Assembly (NCBI RefSeq): GCF_001513745.1
Contig: NZ_CP013380.1
Span: forward strand, 372,001-436,000
Source: Burkholderia humptydooensis
GTDB taxonomy: Bacteria; Pseudomonadota; Gammaproteobacteria; Burkholderiales; Burkholderiaceae
Length of the DNA stretch: 64,000 nucleotides
Direction: 5' to 3'
Both the position numbers and the translations under genes were made by a program. Positions 14,945 through 24,738 of the stretch are shown piece after piece (within the stretch, counting starts at the first letter, position 1; each line of letters starts with the position of its first letter). Under the pieces are notes generated by a model that ran no database searches, was not told the origin of the DNA, and saw only the letters and a list, made by a program, of their open reading frames with translations.

Positions 14945-15038
14945 CGCAACGCGGCTCGACGACATAGCGAACGCGCCCGTCCGAAGCGGCGGGCGCGGGT
15001 CCCCCTTACCCGATTCAACAGATTCAGAAGAGAACCTC

Positions 15039-16505
15039 ATGGGCAAGATCACCGGTTTTCTGGAGTACGAGCGCCGTCACGAGGCGTACGAAGCGCCGCT
15101 CACGCGCGTGAAGCACTACAAGGAATTCGTCGCGGCGTTGACCGACGAGGACGCGAAGATCCAGGGCGCGCGCTGCATGGATTGCGGCATTCCGTTCTGC
15201 AACAACGGCTGTCCCGTCAACAACATCATTCCGGACTTCAACGATCTCGTGTATCGCCAGGACTGGCGGCAGGCGATCGACGTGCTGCACTCGACGAACA
15301 ACTTCCCCGAGTTCACGGGCCGCATCTGCCCGGCGCCGTGCGAGGCGGCGTGCACGCTCGGGATCAACGACGATCCGGTCGGCATCAAGTCGATCGAGCA
15401 CGCGATCATCGACAAGGCGTGGGCGCAAGGCTGGGTCGCGCCGCAGCCCGCCGCGCACAAGACGGGCAAGAAGGTCGCGGTGGTAGGCTCCGGCCCCGCG
15501 GGCCTCGCCGCCGCGCAGCAGCTCGCGCGCGCGGGCCACGACGTGACGGTGTTCGAGAAGAACGACCGGATCGGCGGCCTGCTGCGCTACGGGATTCCCG
15601 ACTTCAAGCTCGAGAAGTGGCTGATCGACCGCCGGATGCGCCAGATGGAAGCGGAAGGCGTGACGTTCCGCACGAGCGTGTTCATCGGCCGCGATCCGCT
15701 GCCCGAGACGATCGGCAACATGGCGAAGGAGACGATTTCGCCCGAGACGCTGAAGGACGAATTCGACGCGGTCGTGATCACGGGCGGCTCGGAGACGCCG
15801 CGCGATTTGCCGGTGCCGGGCCGCGAGCTCGCCGGCATCCATTTCGCGATGGAGTTCCTGCCGCAGCAGAACCGCGTGAACGCGGGCGACAAGGTGGCCG
15901 ATCAACTGCTCGCGAAGGGCAAGCACGTCGTCGTGATCGGCGGCGGCGACACGGGCTCGGACTGCGTCGGCACGTCGAACCGTCACGGCGCGAAGCACGT
16001 CACGCAGTTCGAGCTGCTGCCGCAGCCGCCCGAGGCGGAGAACAAGCCGCTCGTGTGGCCGTACTGGCCGATCAAGCTGCGCACGTCGTCGTCGCATGAG
16101 GAAGGCTGCGAGCGCGACTGGGCGGTCGCGACGAAGCGTTTCGAAGGCAGGAACGGCAAGGTCGAGAAGCTGATCGCGGTGCGCGTCGCGTGGGTCGACG
16201 GCAAGATGCAGGAAGTGCCGGATTCGGAGTTCGAGATCAAGGCCGATCTCGTGCTGCTCGCGATGGGCTTCACGCAGCCGGCCGCGCCCGTGCTCGACGC
16301 GTTCGGCGTCGCGAAGGACGCGCGCGGCAACGCGCGTGCGGGCACCGAGGGCGATCGCGCGTACTACACGTCGGTCGACAAGGTGTTCGCGGCGGGCGAC
16401 ATGCGCCGCGGCCAGTCGCTTGTCGTCTGGGCGATCCGCGAAGGCCGCCAGTGCGCGCGCTCGGTCGACGCGTACCTGATGGGCAGCTCGGAGTTGCCGC
16501 GCTGA
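15039..16505 (+). CDS. gltD: Glutamate synthase small subunit
   Basis: Carries electrons from NADPH through FAD and two 4Fe-4S clusters to GltB. N-terminal cysteine motifs [14 protein letters not shown] and [14 protein letters not shown] bind the clusters. A first Rossmann motif [21 protein letters not shown] (about 148-168) binds FAD, and [12 protein letters not shown] (about 302-313) binds NADPH. The 488-residue length is normal. Last gene of the gltBD operon, ending at a strong terminator. Confidence 0.95.
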   Translation: MGKITGFLEYERRHEAYEAPLTRVKHYKEFVAALTDEDAKIQGARCMDCGIPFCNNGCPVNNIIPDFNDLVYRQDWRQAIDVLHSTNNFPEFTGRICPAPCEAACTLGINDDPVGIKSIEHAIIDKAWAQGWVAPQPAAHKTGKKVAVVGSGPAGLAAAQQLARAGHDVTVFEKNDRIGGLLRYGIPDFKLEKWLIDRRMRQMEAEGVTFRTSVFIGRDPLPETIGNMAKETISPETLKDEFDAVVITGGSETPRDLPVPGRELAGIHFAMEFLPQQNRVNAGDKVADQLLAKGKHVVVIGGGDTGSDCVGTSNRHGAKHVTQFELLPQPPEAENKPLVWPYWPIKLRTSSSHEEGCERDWAVATKRFEGRNGKVEKLIAVRVAWVDGKMQEVPDSEFEIKADLVLLAMGFTQPAAPVLDAFGVAKDARGNARAGTEGDRAYYTSVDKVFAAGDMRRGQSLVVWAIREGRQCARSVDAYLMGSSELPR

Positions 16506-16539
16506 GCGGGCGGCATTCGCCAGAACGTCGTTTCGACGA

Positions 16540-16570
16540 ACCGGGCGTCCTGCGGGCGCCCGGTTTTTTT
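16540..16570 (+). terminator. Intrinsic terminator of gltBD
   Basis: ACCGGGCG (16540-16547) pairs with CGCCCGGT (16557-16564) around a 9-base loop, followed directly by seven T (16564-16570). It lies 35 bases after the gltD stop. The rest of the gap to 16763 is more AT-rich and should hold the promoter of the next gene, but no clear hexamer pair is visible. Confidence 0.88.
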
Positions 16571-16763
16571 GTGCGCGGACGCTTTGCCGCGACGCGCATC
16601 GCGAGCATCGTGCGACACGCGTCGCCCTCGGCGGCATCCTTTCATTTTTCTCCCGAAAAATTTCATTTTGTAAGAGTCGGTGCAACCTGTCATATCATGT
16701 CGGCCCTTGGCCGGCCGTGACCGGAATCAATACATAATTCGACCCTAAATCAGGAGATGATGG

Positions 16764-18275
16764 ATGGAAGGCTTTGCGCACGCGATGATCGACGGGATCA
16801 ACGCCATTCTCTGGAATTACGTGCTGATCGCGCTGCTGCTCGGCGCCGGCGCGTGGTTCACGCTGCGCTTCAGGATGATCCAGTTGCGCGCGCTGTTTCT
16901 CAGCATGCGCCTCGTCGGCAGCAAGGGCGAACCTGGCAGCATCTCGTCGTTCCAGGCGTTCGCGACCGGGCTCGCGAGTCGCGTCGGCACGGGCAACATC
17001 GCGGGCGTCGCGGTCGCGATGACGGTGGGCGGCCCAGGCGCGATCTTCTGGATGTGGGCGACGGCGCTCGTCGGGATGTCGTCCGCGTTCGTCGAGGCGA
17101 CGCTCGCGCAAATCTTCAAGGTGTCGCATCATGACGGCACGTATCGCGGCGGTCCCGCGTACTACATCCAGATCGGGTTGCGCTCGCGCGGCTTCGGCGT
17201 GCTGTTCTCGCTGTCGCTGATCCTCGCGTTCGGCTTCGTGTTCAACGCGGTGCAGGCGAACGCGATCGCCGAGGCATTCAACACGTCGTTCGGCGTGAGC
17301 CGCGCCGCGGTCGGGCTCGCGCTCGTCGCGCTGACGGCGCCGATCATCTTCGGCGGGATTCGCCGGATCGCGCACGTCGCGCAGGTGATCGTGCCCGTGA
17401 TGGCGATCGGCTATCTCGCGCTCGCGGGCTACGCGGTCGCGACGCACATCGCGCTCGTGCCGGACATGATCGCGCTGATCGTGAAGAGCGCGTTCGGCCT
17501 CGAGCAGGCGGCGGGCGGCCTGACCGGCTACGCGGTGAGCCAGGCGGTGTCGATCGGCGTGAAGCGGGGCCTGTTCTCGAACGAGGCCGGGATGGGCAGC
17601 GCGCCGAACGCGGCCGCGACCGCGAGCACGCGGCATCCGGTCACGCAGGGGCTGATCCAGATGCTCGGCGTGTTCGTCGACACGATCGTGATCTGCAGCG
17701 CGACCGCGTTCGTGATCCTGTTGTCGGGGCAGTACGAGCCGGGCACGTCGATGGAAGGCGCGGCGCTCACGCAGCGCGCGATTTCGAGCCACGTCGGCGA
17801 CTGGGGAGGCATCTACATGGCGGTGGCGATCTTTTTCCTCGCGTTTTCTTCGGTGATCGGCAACTACGCGTATGCGGAAGGCAACGTCGGATTCGTCACG
17901 AGCCGGCGCGGCGCGCTCTTCGTGTTCCGGCTCGCGGTGCTCGGGATGGTGATGTTCGGCAGCGTCGGGCAACTGCCGCTCGTGTGGGCGATGGCCGATA
18001 CCAGCATGGGGCTGATGGCGCTCATCAACCTGATCGCGATTCTGATGCTCGGCAAGTACGCGCTCGCCGCGTGGTGCGATTACCAGCGTCAGCGCGCGGC
18101 GGGCGTGGCCGATCCGGTGTTCACCCGCAGGACGATTCCCGCGCTCGCGAAGGTGCTCCCGGACGACGTGTGGGGCGAGCACGGGCCGCTGCCGCAAGGC
18201 GACAGGCTCGCGGCGGGGCGCGCTTCGGGCGTCGACGCGGCTCGGGCCGCGGGGACGGCCGGCTCCGCGCGATGA
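16764..18275 (+). CDS. AGCS-family sodium:amino-acid (alanine/glycine) symporter
   Basis: Inner-membrane Na+-coupled carrier for small neutral amino acids. The 503-residue protein has about ten hydrophobic helices and the AGCS signature region FATGLASRVGTGNIAGVAVA near residues 70-95. Other family segments are GPAYYIQ, KRGLFSNEAGMGSAPNAAA and GNYAYAEGN. The ATG at 16764 follows AGGAGATG. A polar C-terminal tail of about 60 residues is cytoplasmic. The stop overlaps thpR by ATGA. The downstream minus-strand dadA suggests a D/L-alanine theme, which is inference. Confidence 0.9.
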   Translation: MEGFAHAMIDGINAILWNYVLIALLLGAGAWFTLRFRMIQLRALFLSMRLVGSKGEPGSISSFQAFATGLASRVGTGNIAGVAVAMTVGGPGAIFWMWATALVGMSSAFVEATLAQIFKVSHHDGTYRGGPAYYIQIGLRSRGFGVLFSLSLILAFGFVFNAVQANAIAEAFNTSFGVSRAAVGLALVALTAPIIFGGIRRIAHVAQVIVPVMAIGYLALAGYAVATHIALVPDMIALIVKSAFGLEQAAGGLTGYAVSQAVSIGVKRGLFSNEAGMGSAPNAAATASTRHPVTQGLIQMLGVFVDTIVICSATAFVILLSGQYEPGTSMEGAALTQRAISSHVGDWGGIYMAVAIFFLAFSSVIGNYAYAEGNVGFVTSRRGALFVFRLAVLGMVMFGSVGQLPLVWAMADTSMGLMALINLIAILMLGKYALAAWCDYQRQRAAGVADPVFTRRTIPALAKVLPDDVWGEHGPLPQGDRLAAGRASGVDAARAAGTAGSAR

Positions 18276-18832
18276 CGATGGCGAGCGACCGGTTGCGCTG
18301 CTTCGTCGCGCTGACGCTCGATCGGGCGTCGCGCGACGCGCTTGCCGCGCTGCCCGTCGCCGCCGGCGCGCGGCGCACGCCGCGCGACCAACTGCACGTG
18401 ACGATCGCGTTCCTCGGCGCGATCGAGCGCGCGAAGAGCGAACTGCTCGGCGCGCGCATCCCCGCGCTCGCGGCGGCCGGCGCGGTGCCGCCCGTCGACG
18501 TCGAGCGCGTCGTCTGCTGGCCGAGCACCGCGCATGCGCGGCTCGTCGTCGCGGAGCTCGCGCCGCAGCCGCCATTGCTTGCGCTCGGCGAGCGGGTGGG
18601 CGGCGCGCTGCGCGCGCTCGGCCTGCCGCCCGACAGCCGCGCGTTCAGGCCGCATGTGACGATCGCGCGGTTGCCTCGCGACGCGCATCGCGTGACGATC
18701 GACGGCGCGAACGGCGCCGAGCGCCGCACGCCGCTCGCGTTGCGGTTCGAAACGCTCACGCTCTACGAGAGCGTCCTCACGCGCATGGGCGCCGAACATC
18801 GGGTGCTCGCGGCAGCGGCGCTGCCGAAGTAA
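18272..18832 (+). CDS. thpR: RNA 2',3'-cyclic phosphodiesterase (2'-5' RNA ligase family)
   Basis: Member of the 2H phosphoesterase superfamily, acting on 2',3'-cyclic phosphate RNA ends. Both HxT catalytic motifs are present: LHVTIAFLG (about residues 44-52) and PHVTIARL (about 130-137). The 186-residue length is normal. Start at 18272 overlaps the symporter stop; a second ATG at 18278 is possible. It is convergent with dadA, with about 130 GC-rich bases between them. Confidence 0.88.
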   Translation: MTMASDRLRCFVALTLDRASRDALAALPVAAGARRTPRDQLHVTIAFLGAIERAKSELLGARIPALAAAGAVPPVDVERVVCWPSTAHARLVVAELAPQPPLLALGERVGGALRALGLPPDSRAFRPHVTIARLPRDAHRVTIDGANGAERRTPLALRFETLTLYESVLTRMGAEHRVLAAAALPK

Positions 18833-18960
18833 GCGCCGCCCGAGCCACGCGGGCGGATTGCTTACTGCGTACGACGCGGCTGCGGCATCGTCGAGCCCGC
18901 GCATCGCGGCTTCATCGGCGGCCCATTCGGCGACACGCGCCCATCGCGCACGCCGTGCGC

Positions 18961-20286
18961 CTACCGCCCGCTGCCGTACCGCGCGAGCGTCAGTCCGTCG
19001 AGATCGATCTCCGGCTCGCGCCCGGCGACGAGATCCGCCACCACCTTCCCCGATCCCATCGACATCGCCCAACCGGTCGAGCCGTGGCCGACGTTCAGCC
19101 ACAAGCCGTCGATGCCGGACGGGCCGAGCAGCGGCGCGCCGTCCGGCGTCATCGGCCGGCGGCCGACCCAGAACTGCGCGTCGGCGGCGCGCGCCGCATG
19201 CGGGAACCAGTCGTCGAGCACCTTCATCAGCGTGCGCAGCGCCTGCGCACGCAGCGTCGCGCGGCGGTCGCCGAGCTCGGCCGTGCCCGCGACGCGCAGC
19301 GTCGGCCCGAAGCGCGTGATCGCGGTCTTCAGCGATTCGTCCATCAAGGCGGCGCGCGGCGCTTTTTCGGCGTCGGCGATCGGCAGCGTCGCCGAATAGC
19401 CTTTGACCGGATAGAGCGGCACGCGTACGCCCACACGCGCGAGCAGCGCCGCGCTGTCGACGCCGAGCGCGACGACGATCGCGTCCGCCGCGAGCCGCTC
19501 TTCGTGCAGCTCTTTGTGCAGCTCTTCGTGCGCACGCCGCCCCGGCTGCGGGGACGACGCGTCCGCGCGGGCGATCGTCACGCCGCACGCGCGAGCGCGC
19601 TCGATCTGCAGCGCGCGTACATCGGTGCCGAAGCGGAACCGCACGCCGTTCGCCTCGCAGATCGCGCGCAACTGGCGCGTGAAGTGCGCGCAGTCGCCCG
19701 CCTCGTCGTCGGGCAGATGGAGCCCGCCGACGGGCCGCACGTTCGCCCAGCGCAGGCCGGGCTCGATGCGCGCGCATTCGTCGGCGCTCACCTCGCGATG
19801 CGCGATTCCCGCGTCGCGCAGCACCGCGAGCGCGGGCTGCGCGAGCTCGACGTCGAACGCGCTGCGAAAGAGCTGCAGATAGCCCTGGCTCGCGCCATAG
19901 TCGAACGGGTGGCGGCTGCGGAACGCGTGCAGGCAACTGCGGCTGTAGTACGCGACGCGCTGCATCCGCTGCTTGTTCACGCGGAACCGCGCGAGCTCGC
20001 ATTCGCGCAGCCAGCGCGCGATCCAGCGCCATTGCGCGGGGTCGAGCGTCGGCCGGAACACGAGCGGCGACGCCGGCTCGAACAGGTACTTGAGGATCTT
20101 CGCGGGCATGCCGGGCGCGGCCCACGGCGTCACGTAGCCGGGCGCGATGATGCCGGCGTTGCCGCGGCTCGTCGCGAGCGCGACGTCGGCCTCGCGCTCG
20201 ATCACGGTGACGTCGAAGCCCGCCTCGCGCAGGTGGAACGCGGTGGCGACGCCGATCACGCCGGCGCCGAGAACGATCGTATGCAT
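18961..20286 (-). CDS. dadA: D-amino-acid dehydrogenase (DadA-like FAD oxidoreductase)
   Basis: FAD-dependent oxidation of D-amino acids such as D-alanine to 2-oxo acids and ammonia. The N-terminal Rossmann motif VLGAGVIGVATAFHLREAG (residues 5-23) is followed by SRGNAGIIAPG and PWAAPGMP, typical of DadA, and by the C-terminal PMTPDGAPLLG and NVGHGSTGWAMSMGSG. At 441 residues it is slightly long. An extra charged patch (HEEL-HKEL-HEER, about residues 253-264) is encoded by three 12-bp repeats. The MFS gene lies 22 bases upstream on the same strand. Confidence 0.88.
   Translation of the reverse strand: MHTIVLGAGVIGVATAFHLREAGFDVTVIEREADVALATSRGNAGIIAPGYVTPWAAPGMPAKILKYLFEPASPLVFRPTLDPAQWRWIARWLRECELARFRVNKQRMQRVAYYSRSCLHAFRSRHPFDYGASQGYLQLFRSAFDVELAQPALAVLRDAGIAHREVSADECARIEPGLRWANVRPVGGLHLPDDEAGDCAHFTRQLRAICEANGVRFRFGTDVRALQIERARACGVTIARADASSPQPGRRAHEELHKELHEERLAADAIVVALGVDSAALLARVGVRVPLYPVKGYSATLPIADAEKAPRAALMDESLKTAITRFGPTLRVAGTAELGDRRATLRAQALRTLMKVLDDWFPHAARAADAQFWVGRRPMTPDGAPLLGPSGIDGLWLNVGHGSTGWAMSMGSGKVVADLVAGREPEIDLDGLTLARYGSGR
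19495..19530. repeat. Three tandem 12-bp repeats inside dadA
   Basis: The plus strand reads CCGCTCTTCGTG, CAGCTCTTTGTG and CAGCTCTTCGTG in direct tandem. On the coding strand they give HEEL/HKEL/HEER. The unit is a multiple of three, so copy-number change would keep the frame. Confidence 0.8.
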
Positions 20287-20308
20287 GTCGGTTCGAAGCG
20301 ATGCGCGC

Positions 20309-21571
20309 TCAATGCGCGGCGCCGGCGTGCTCGACGAGCGACTTGCCCCTCGTCTCGGGCAGCGCGAGCGCCGCGACGATCACGAGCAGGTAGCCGCCGC
20401 CCGCGACGAGGCCGATCGCCTTCACGAGCGACATCGATTGCGACAGCGAGCCGACGAGAATCGGAAAGAACGAGCCGATCCCGCGGCCGAGGTTGTAGCA
20501 GAAGCCCTGGCCCGAGCCGCGGATCGCGCCCGGATACAGCTCCGACAAGTATGCGCCGATGCCCGCGAAGATGCCCTGCACGACGATGCCGAGCGGAAAG
20601 CCGAGCAGCAGCATCGCGGCATCGGTGATCGGCAGCATCGTGTACGCCATGCCGAGCGTGAACGAGCCGACCGCGAACAGCACGAACGATGCGCGCCGCC
20701 CGATCCGGTCGGACAGGAGCGCGCCGACCAGATAGCCGCAGAACGACCCGGCGATCAGCACGATCAGATAGCCGCTCGTGTTGAATACGGATAGATGCCG
20801 GACCGTCTTCAGATAGGTCGGCAGCCAGGTCGTGATCGCGTAGTAGCCGCCGAGCATGCCGGTGCAGAGCGCGCTGCCGAAGAGCGTCGTCTTCAGGTGC
20901 GCGCGATCGAAGATCTGCAGGAAGTGCGCGCGGTCGACGCCGCGCTCGCGCGCGCGGCGGGCGGCGACGTAGATGTCGGGGTCGCTCACGTTGCGGCGGA
21001 TGTAGAGAATCCACAGCGCGGGGACGATGCCGATCCAGAAGCACGCGCGCCACGCGTGCGGCTCGGGCAGCAGCGCGAAGAACGCCCAGTACAGCACGGC
21101 GGCCGCCGCCCAGCCGAACGACCAACTGCTCTGCACGGTGCCGACCGCCTTCGCGCGATGCTCGGGCGAGCGGATCGTCTCGGCCATCATGATCGTGACG
21201 ACCGACCATTCGCCGCCGAAGCCGAAGCCTTGCAGCGTGCGCGTGGCGAGCAGTTGCCAGAACGAATGCGTGAAGCCGGACAGGAACGTGAACAGCGCGA
21301 ACGTCGCGATCGTCCATTGCAGCACGCGCACGCGGCCGTAGCGGTCGGCGAGGATGCCGGCGAGCCAGCCGCCCACCGCGGACGAGATCAGCGAGCTCGT
21401 CGCGATCATGCCCGCTTCGCTTTTCGACATCCCCCACGCGGCGATCAGCGACGGAATCAGGAACGAGTAGATCATGAAGTCGAACGCGTCGACGGCATAG
21501 CCGCCGAAGCCCGCGTAGAGCGTGCGCCGCTCGCGCGCCGACAGCTCGTGAAACCACTGGAATGCCTGCAT
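20309..21571 (-). CDS. MFS transporter (organic-acid/metabolite:H+ symporter type)
   Basis: Twelve-helix inner-membrane secondary transporter of 420 residues. The MFS signature GGWLAGILADRYGRVR lies near residues 67-82, with a matching DRIGRRAS in the second half. The N-terminal GFGGYAVDAFDFMIYSFLIP and the central GFGFGGEWSVV resemble the sialate/lactate and aromatic-acid symporter subfamilies. Substrate is unknown; being next to dadA suggests an amino-acid catabolite or carboxylate. The ATG at 21571 follows a GAGAGGAG site. Confidence 0.85.
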   Translation of the reverse strand: MQAFQWFHELSARERRTLYAGFGGYAVDAFDFMIYSFLIPSLIAAWGMSKSEAGMIATSSLISSAVGGWLAGILADRYGRVRVLQWTIATFALFTFLSGFTHSFWQLLATRTLQGFGFGGEWSVVTIMMAETIRSPEHRAKAVGTVQSSWSFGWAAAAVLYWAFFALLPEPHAWRACFWIGIVPALWILYIRRNVSDPDIYVAARRARERGVDRAHFLQIFDRAHLKTTLFGSALCTGMLGGYYAITTWLPTYLKTVRHLSVFNTSGYLIVLIAGSFCGYLVGALLSDRIGRRASFVLFAVGSFTLGMAYTMLPITDAAMLLLGFPLGIVVQGIFAGIGAYLSELYPGAIRGSGQGFCYNLGRGIGSFFPILVGSLSQSMSLVKAIGLVAGGGYLLVIVAALALPETRGKSLVEHAGAAH

Positions 21572-21809
21572 GCGCGCCGCTCCTCTCGCTTTCGTCGTCG
21601 TCGCGCGTTCGTCGCGCGCGATGCGGGCTATTGTACGAGCGCGGCGACGGCGGAAAAAAATGTGATCGGAGCGGCCGCGGCATCGGACGCGCGCCGCGCA
21701 TCGCGATGCGGTTGCGGCGCGCGGTTGGGGACGCGTCGCGTGTGGAATGCCGAAGCCGAAGCGGCCGTACGAACCATTTCGTCAATCGGCCGGCGCGTTC
21801 GGCCGGGCG

Positions 21810-22580
21810 TCAACCGAGCGTCAGCCCGCCGTCGACGTGAATCACCTGCCCGGTGACGTGGCGCGCTTCGTCGGAGAGCAGAAACGCGATCAGCGCGGCA
21901 ACATCGTCCGGCTCCGCGATGCGGCCGGGCGGCGTCGCCTCGTTCGCGCGCCGCCACGCGGCCGCGTTCGCCTCGCTCGGCCCGCGGTCCTTGCGCGTGT
22001 AGCCGGGGGCGACCGCGTTGACCGTCACGTGCCGCGGCGCGAGCTCGGCGGCCGCCGTCTTCACGAGCGATTCGAGCGCGGCCTTCGCGGCGGCTGTCGC
22101 CGCGAACGGCATGTCGGCGCGATAGCGGTGCGCGACGAACGAGCTGACCGCGACGATCCGCGCGCGAGACGATCGAACGAGCGCCGGCCGCGCGGCGTCC
22201 ACGAGCGCCGCGAACGCGCCCGGCATCGCCGCGAACGACGCGGCGAGCGCATCGGGCGCAAGGCCCGCGAGCGGCTGACGCACCGCGTAGCCCGCATTCG
22301 CGGCAACGTGATCGAGCGCGCCGAACGCGTCGAGCGTCGCGCCGACGAGCCGCGTAGCCGCGCCGGCACAGGCGAGATCCGCGACGAACGTCGCGCATGC
22401 GGCGCCCGCTGCGCGGCATCGGTCGGCGACGGCGGCGAGCCGCTCGCGCGCGGCTTCGTCAGCGCCGCGCGCGTGCAGCATCAGCGCGGCGCCGGGTGCG
22501 GCGAGCCTCGCTGCGAGCGCCGCGCCGATCCCCGAGCCCGCGCCCGTGATCAGCGCGACCCGCGCGTGCGCGGCGCTCAC
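21810..22580 (-). CDS. SDR-family protein with substituted catalytic tyrosine
   Basis: The Rossmann fold is clear: LITGAGSGIGAALAARLA (residues 10-27), NAGYAV, IVAVSSF, and C-terminal GQVIHVDGGLTLG. The 256-residue length is classical. The active-site YxxxK reads TAAAK (F-A-A-T-A-A-A-K), with Thr in the tyrosine position; I checked this codon by codon as ACA GCC GCC GCG AAG. The serine motif VSS is retained. It may be non-catalytic, bind NAD(P)H only, or use an unusual mechanism. The GTG start overlaps the ABC-exporter stop (GTGA), so the two are co-translated. Confidence 0.82.
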   Translation of the reverse strand: MSAAHARVALITGAGSGIGAALAARLAAPGAALMLHARGADEAARERLAAVADRCRAAGAACATFVADLACAGAATRLVGATLDAFGALDHVAANAGYAVRQPLAGLAPDALAASFAAMPGAFAALVDAARPALVRSSRARIVAVSSFVAHRYRADMPFAATAAAKAALESLVKTAAAELAPRHVTVNAVAPGYTRKDRGPSEANAAAWRRANEATPPGRIAEPDDVAALIAFLLSDEARHVTGQVIHVDGGLTLG

Positions 22581-24343
22581 GCGGCCACGCGCGCTTCGTC
22601 GCGGCGCACGTCGAGCGTCTGCTGATGGAACGACGCGACCGATTCGCGATGCGCGATGCTGACGATCGCCGCCTTCGGCAGCCGTTCGTCGAAGAGCCGG
22701 TAGAGGCGCGCCTCGTTGTCCGCGTCGAGCGCGCTCGTCGCCTCGTCGAGGAACAGGTAGTCGGGCTTGTGCAGCAGCACGCGCGCGCCCGCGAGGCGCT
22801 GCTGCTCGCCGGGCGACAGGGTGCGCGTCCAGTGGCCCGTCTCGCCGAGCCGCTCGGCGTAGTCGGCGAGACCGCACGCGCGCAACGCGTCGCGGCATGC
22901 GTCGTCGCTGAACGCGTCGACGGCCGACGGATACGCGAGCGCCGCCTTCAGCGTGCCGATCGGCAAATAGCTCTGCTGCGGAACGAACATCATCCGCGCG
23001 GCGACGGGCGCGTCGATCGCGCCGTCGCCGAACGGCCAGAGGCCCGCGAGCGCGCGCATCAGCGTGCTCTTGCCGGAGCCGGACGGCCCGCGCACGAGCC
23101 AGCGCGAGCCGGGCTCGATCGCGATGTCGCCGATCGACGCGAGCGCCGCGCCGTTCGGCAGCGCGAGCTTCAGGCCCGACGTCGTGATCTGCTGCGCGTC
23201 GACGTAGTGCAGGTTGATGCCGCCGCGCTCGGTCGCGGGCGACATCGATTCCTTCAGATGCGACGCGCCCATCACGCGCTTGAACTCGCGCAGACGGTTG
23301 ACGGTCGCGCGCCACTCGGCGAGCGTGCCGTAACTGTTGATGAACCACGAGAACGAATCGCTGACGGTGCCGAACGCGCGGCTGATCTGGATCAGCACGC
23401 CGAACGTGAACGCGCCCGCGAAGTAGCGCGGCGCGGCGACCGCGATCGGAAAGAGGCTCGCGAGCTGCGCATAGAAGTTCAGCACGAACGTGAGCCGCTT
23501 CGTGTAGCGCATCACGCGCCACCAGTTTTCGCGGATACGCTGGAACAGGTTCTGCTCGTGCGAGGTCTCGACGGGCTCGCCGTTGTAGAACGCGATCTGC
23601 TCGGCGTTCTCGCGGATGCGGATCAGGCTGAAGCGGAAGTCCGCCTCGACGCGCTGCTGCTGGTAGTTTATCGACACGAGCGGATGGCCGAAGCGGTGCA
23701 TCACGTACGAGCCCGCGATCGCGTAGATCATCGCGACCCACACCATGTAGCCGGGGATCGTGATCGCGTGGCCGCCGAGCGAGATCGTCGCCGCGCCGGC
23801 GATCGACCAGAGGATCGTCGCGAACGAGATCAGCGTGACGACCGTCGACAGCAGGTCGAGCGACAGCGACAGCGTCGTCGACGCGAGCGACTGCAAGTCG
23901 TCCGCGATCCGCTGGTCGGGGTTGTCGGCGAGCCGGTCGCGCTCGATCCGGTAGAAGTTGCGATCGCCGAGCCATTCGTTCAGGAAGCGCGTCGTGAGCC
24001 ACTGCCGCCAGCGGAAGCCGAGCATCTGCCGCAGATACAGGCTGTACACCGCGAGGATGATGAACGCGAACGCGAGCACGGCGAACGTCATCAGCAGGCT
24101 CGGGAAGTCGCGCACATCCTTCGATTGCAGCGCGTTGTAGAACGACGCGCTCCACGAGTTGATCCGCACGTTGATCCACACGAGCGTGAGGTTGATCGCG
24201 ACGATCGTGACGAGCAGTCCCCACGCGACCTTCCATTCCTCGGAGACCCAGTAGGGCTTGATGAGGCTCCACGTGGAGACCGGGGATCGGGATTGCGTCG
24301 GGTCGTCCGGGACGAGGGCGAGGGCTTGCATCGATTGAGTCAT
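22577..24343 (-). CDS. SbmA/BacA/YddA-type ABC transporter, fused permease-ATPase
   Basis: 588-residue half-transporter. The N-terminal part (about 20-330) has six hydrophobic helices with the SbmA/BacA_ABC phrases RWRQWLTTRFL, NPDQRIADD and RVEADFRFSLIRIRENAE. The C-terminal ATPase has Walker A GPSGSGKSTL, signature LSPGEQQRLAGARVLL and Walker B YLFLDEATSALD. Family members move vitamins (B12-like), peptides or fatty acyl-CoA; the substrate here is unknown. I used ATG 24343 (MTQSMQALALV), preceded by AGGAAG. The neighbouring SDR gene overlaps its 3' end. Confidence 0.88.
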   Translation of the reverse strand: MTQSMQALALVPDDPTQSRSPVSTWSLIKPYWVSEEWKVAWGLLVTIVAINLTLVWINVRINSWSASFYNALQSKDVRDFPSLLMTFAVLAFAFIILAVYSLYLRQMLGFRWRQWLTTRFLNEWLGDRNFYRIERDRLADNPDQRIADDLQSLASTTLSLSLDLLSTVVTLISFATILWSIAGAATISLGGHAITIPGYMVWVAMIYAIAGSYVMHRFGHPLVSINYQQQRVEADFRFSLIRIRENAEQIAFYNGEPVETSHEQNLFQRIRENWWRVMRYTKRLTFVLNFYAQLASLFPIAVAAPRYFAGAFTFGVLIQISRAFGTVSDSFSWFINSYGTLAEWRATVNRLREFKRVMGASHLKESMSPATERGGINLHYVDAQQITTSGLKLALPNGAALASIGDIAIEPGSRWLVRGPSGSGKSTLMRALAGLWPFGDGAIDAPVAARMMFVPQQSYLPIGTLKAALAYPSAVDAFSDDACRDALRACGLADYAERLGETGHWTRTLSPGEQQRLAGARVLLHKPDYLFLDEATSALDADNEARLYRLFDERLPKAAIVSIAHRESVASFHQQTLDVRRDEARVAA

Positions 24344-24621
24344 GAGCTTCCTGATATGAGGCCGGCAACGCCGGGCCAACGCGCGCGCCGCGCCCGGCGC
24401 GTGCGTTCGGCGCCGCGCGCGGCATGCGTGCCGCGGATTCTGGCGAGCATGCCTTAAACGGCGCTTAACGCCGGGAACGGCACTGGCTCGGCGCGCGGCG
24501 ACGATGTCGCCCATGCGCCGGTTCCAGCGGCATTGTGCCAGCGCCGCCGCGCGGCGGGCGAATTTGCCGCAGCGCGAGGTTTGCGGCCGTTTCCGCTTTT
24601 ATGGTCTAATGACCGCCGACG

Positions 24622-24738
24622 AAACAGGGGTGCTTTGCTGCGCGCCCCGGCCTGCCGGATCGGCAGGGCCGGATGCGCGGCGAGGCTGAGAGAGACCCTT
24701 CGCACCCGATCCGGGTAATACCGGCGCGGGAAGTTTCC
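24622..24738 (+). promoter_or_regulatory. TPP riboswitch (THI element)
   Basis: The conserved THI-box pieces are all present in order: ACAGGGGTGC (24624-24633), GGCTGAGAGAGACCC (24684-24698), GCACCCGATCCGGGTAATACC (near 24702-24722) and GGCGCGGGAAG (24723-24733). A variable extra stem (about 24645-24674) sits between. It binds thiamin pyrophosphate and represses thiOSGE. About 235 bases separate the aptamer from the thiO ATG; no clear T-tailed terminator is visible there, so control may act on translation or via Rho. The region 24344-24621 upstream is the divergent intergenic space and shows no gene. Confidence 0.95.

Noticed and set aside
16668-16738. Promoter of the AGCS symporter
   Set aside because: TTGTAA, CATATC and CATAAT-like hexamers exist, but no pair has both good match and spacing.
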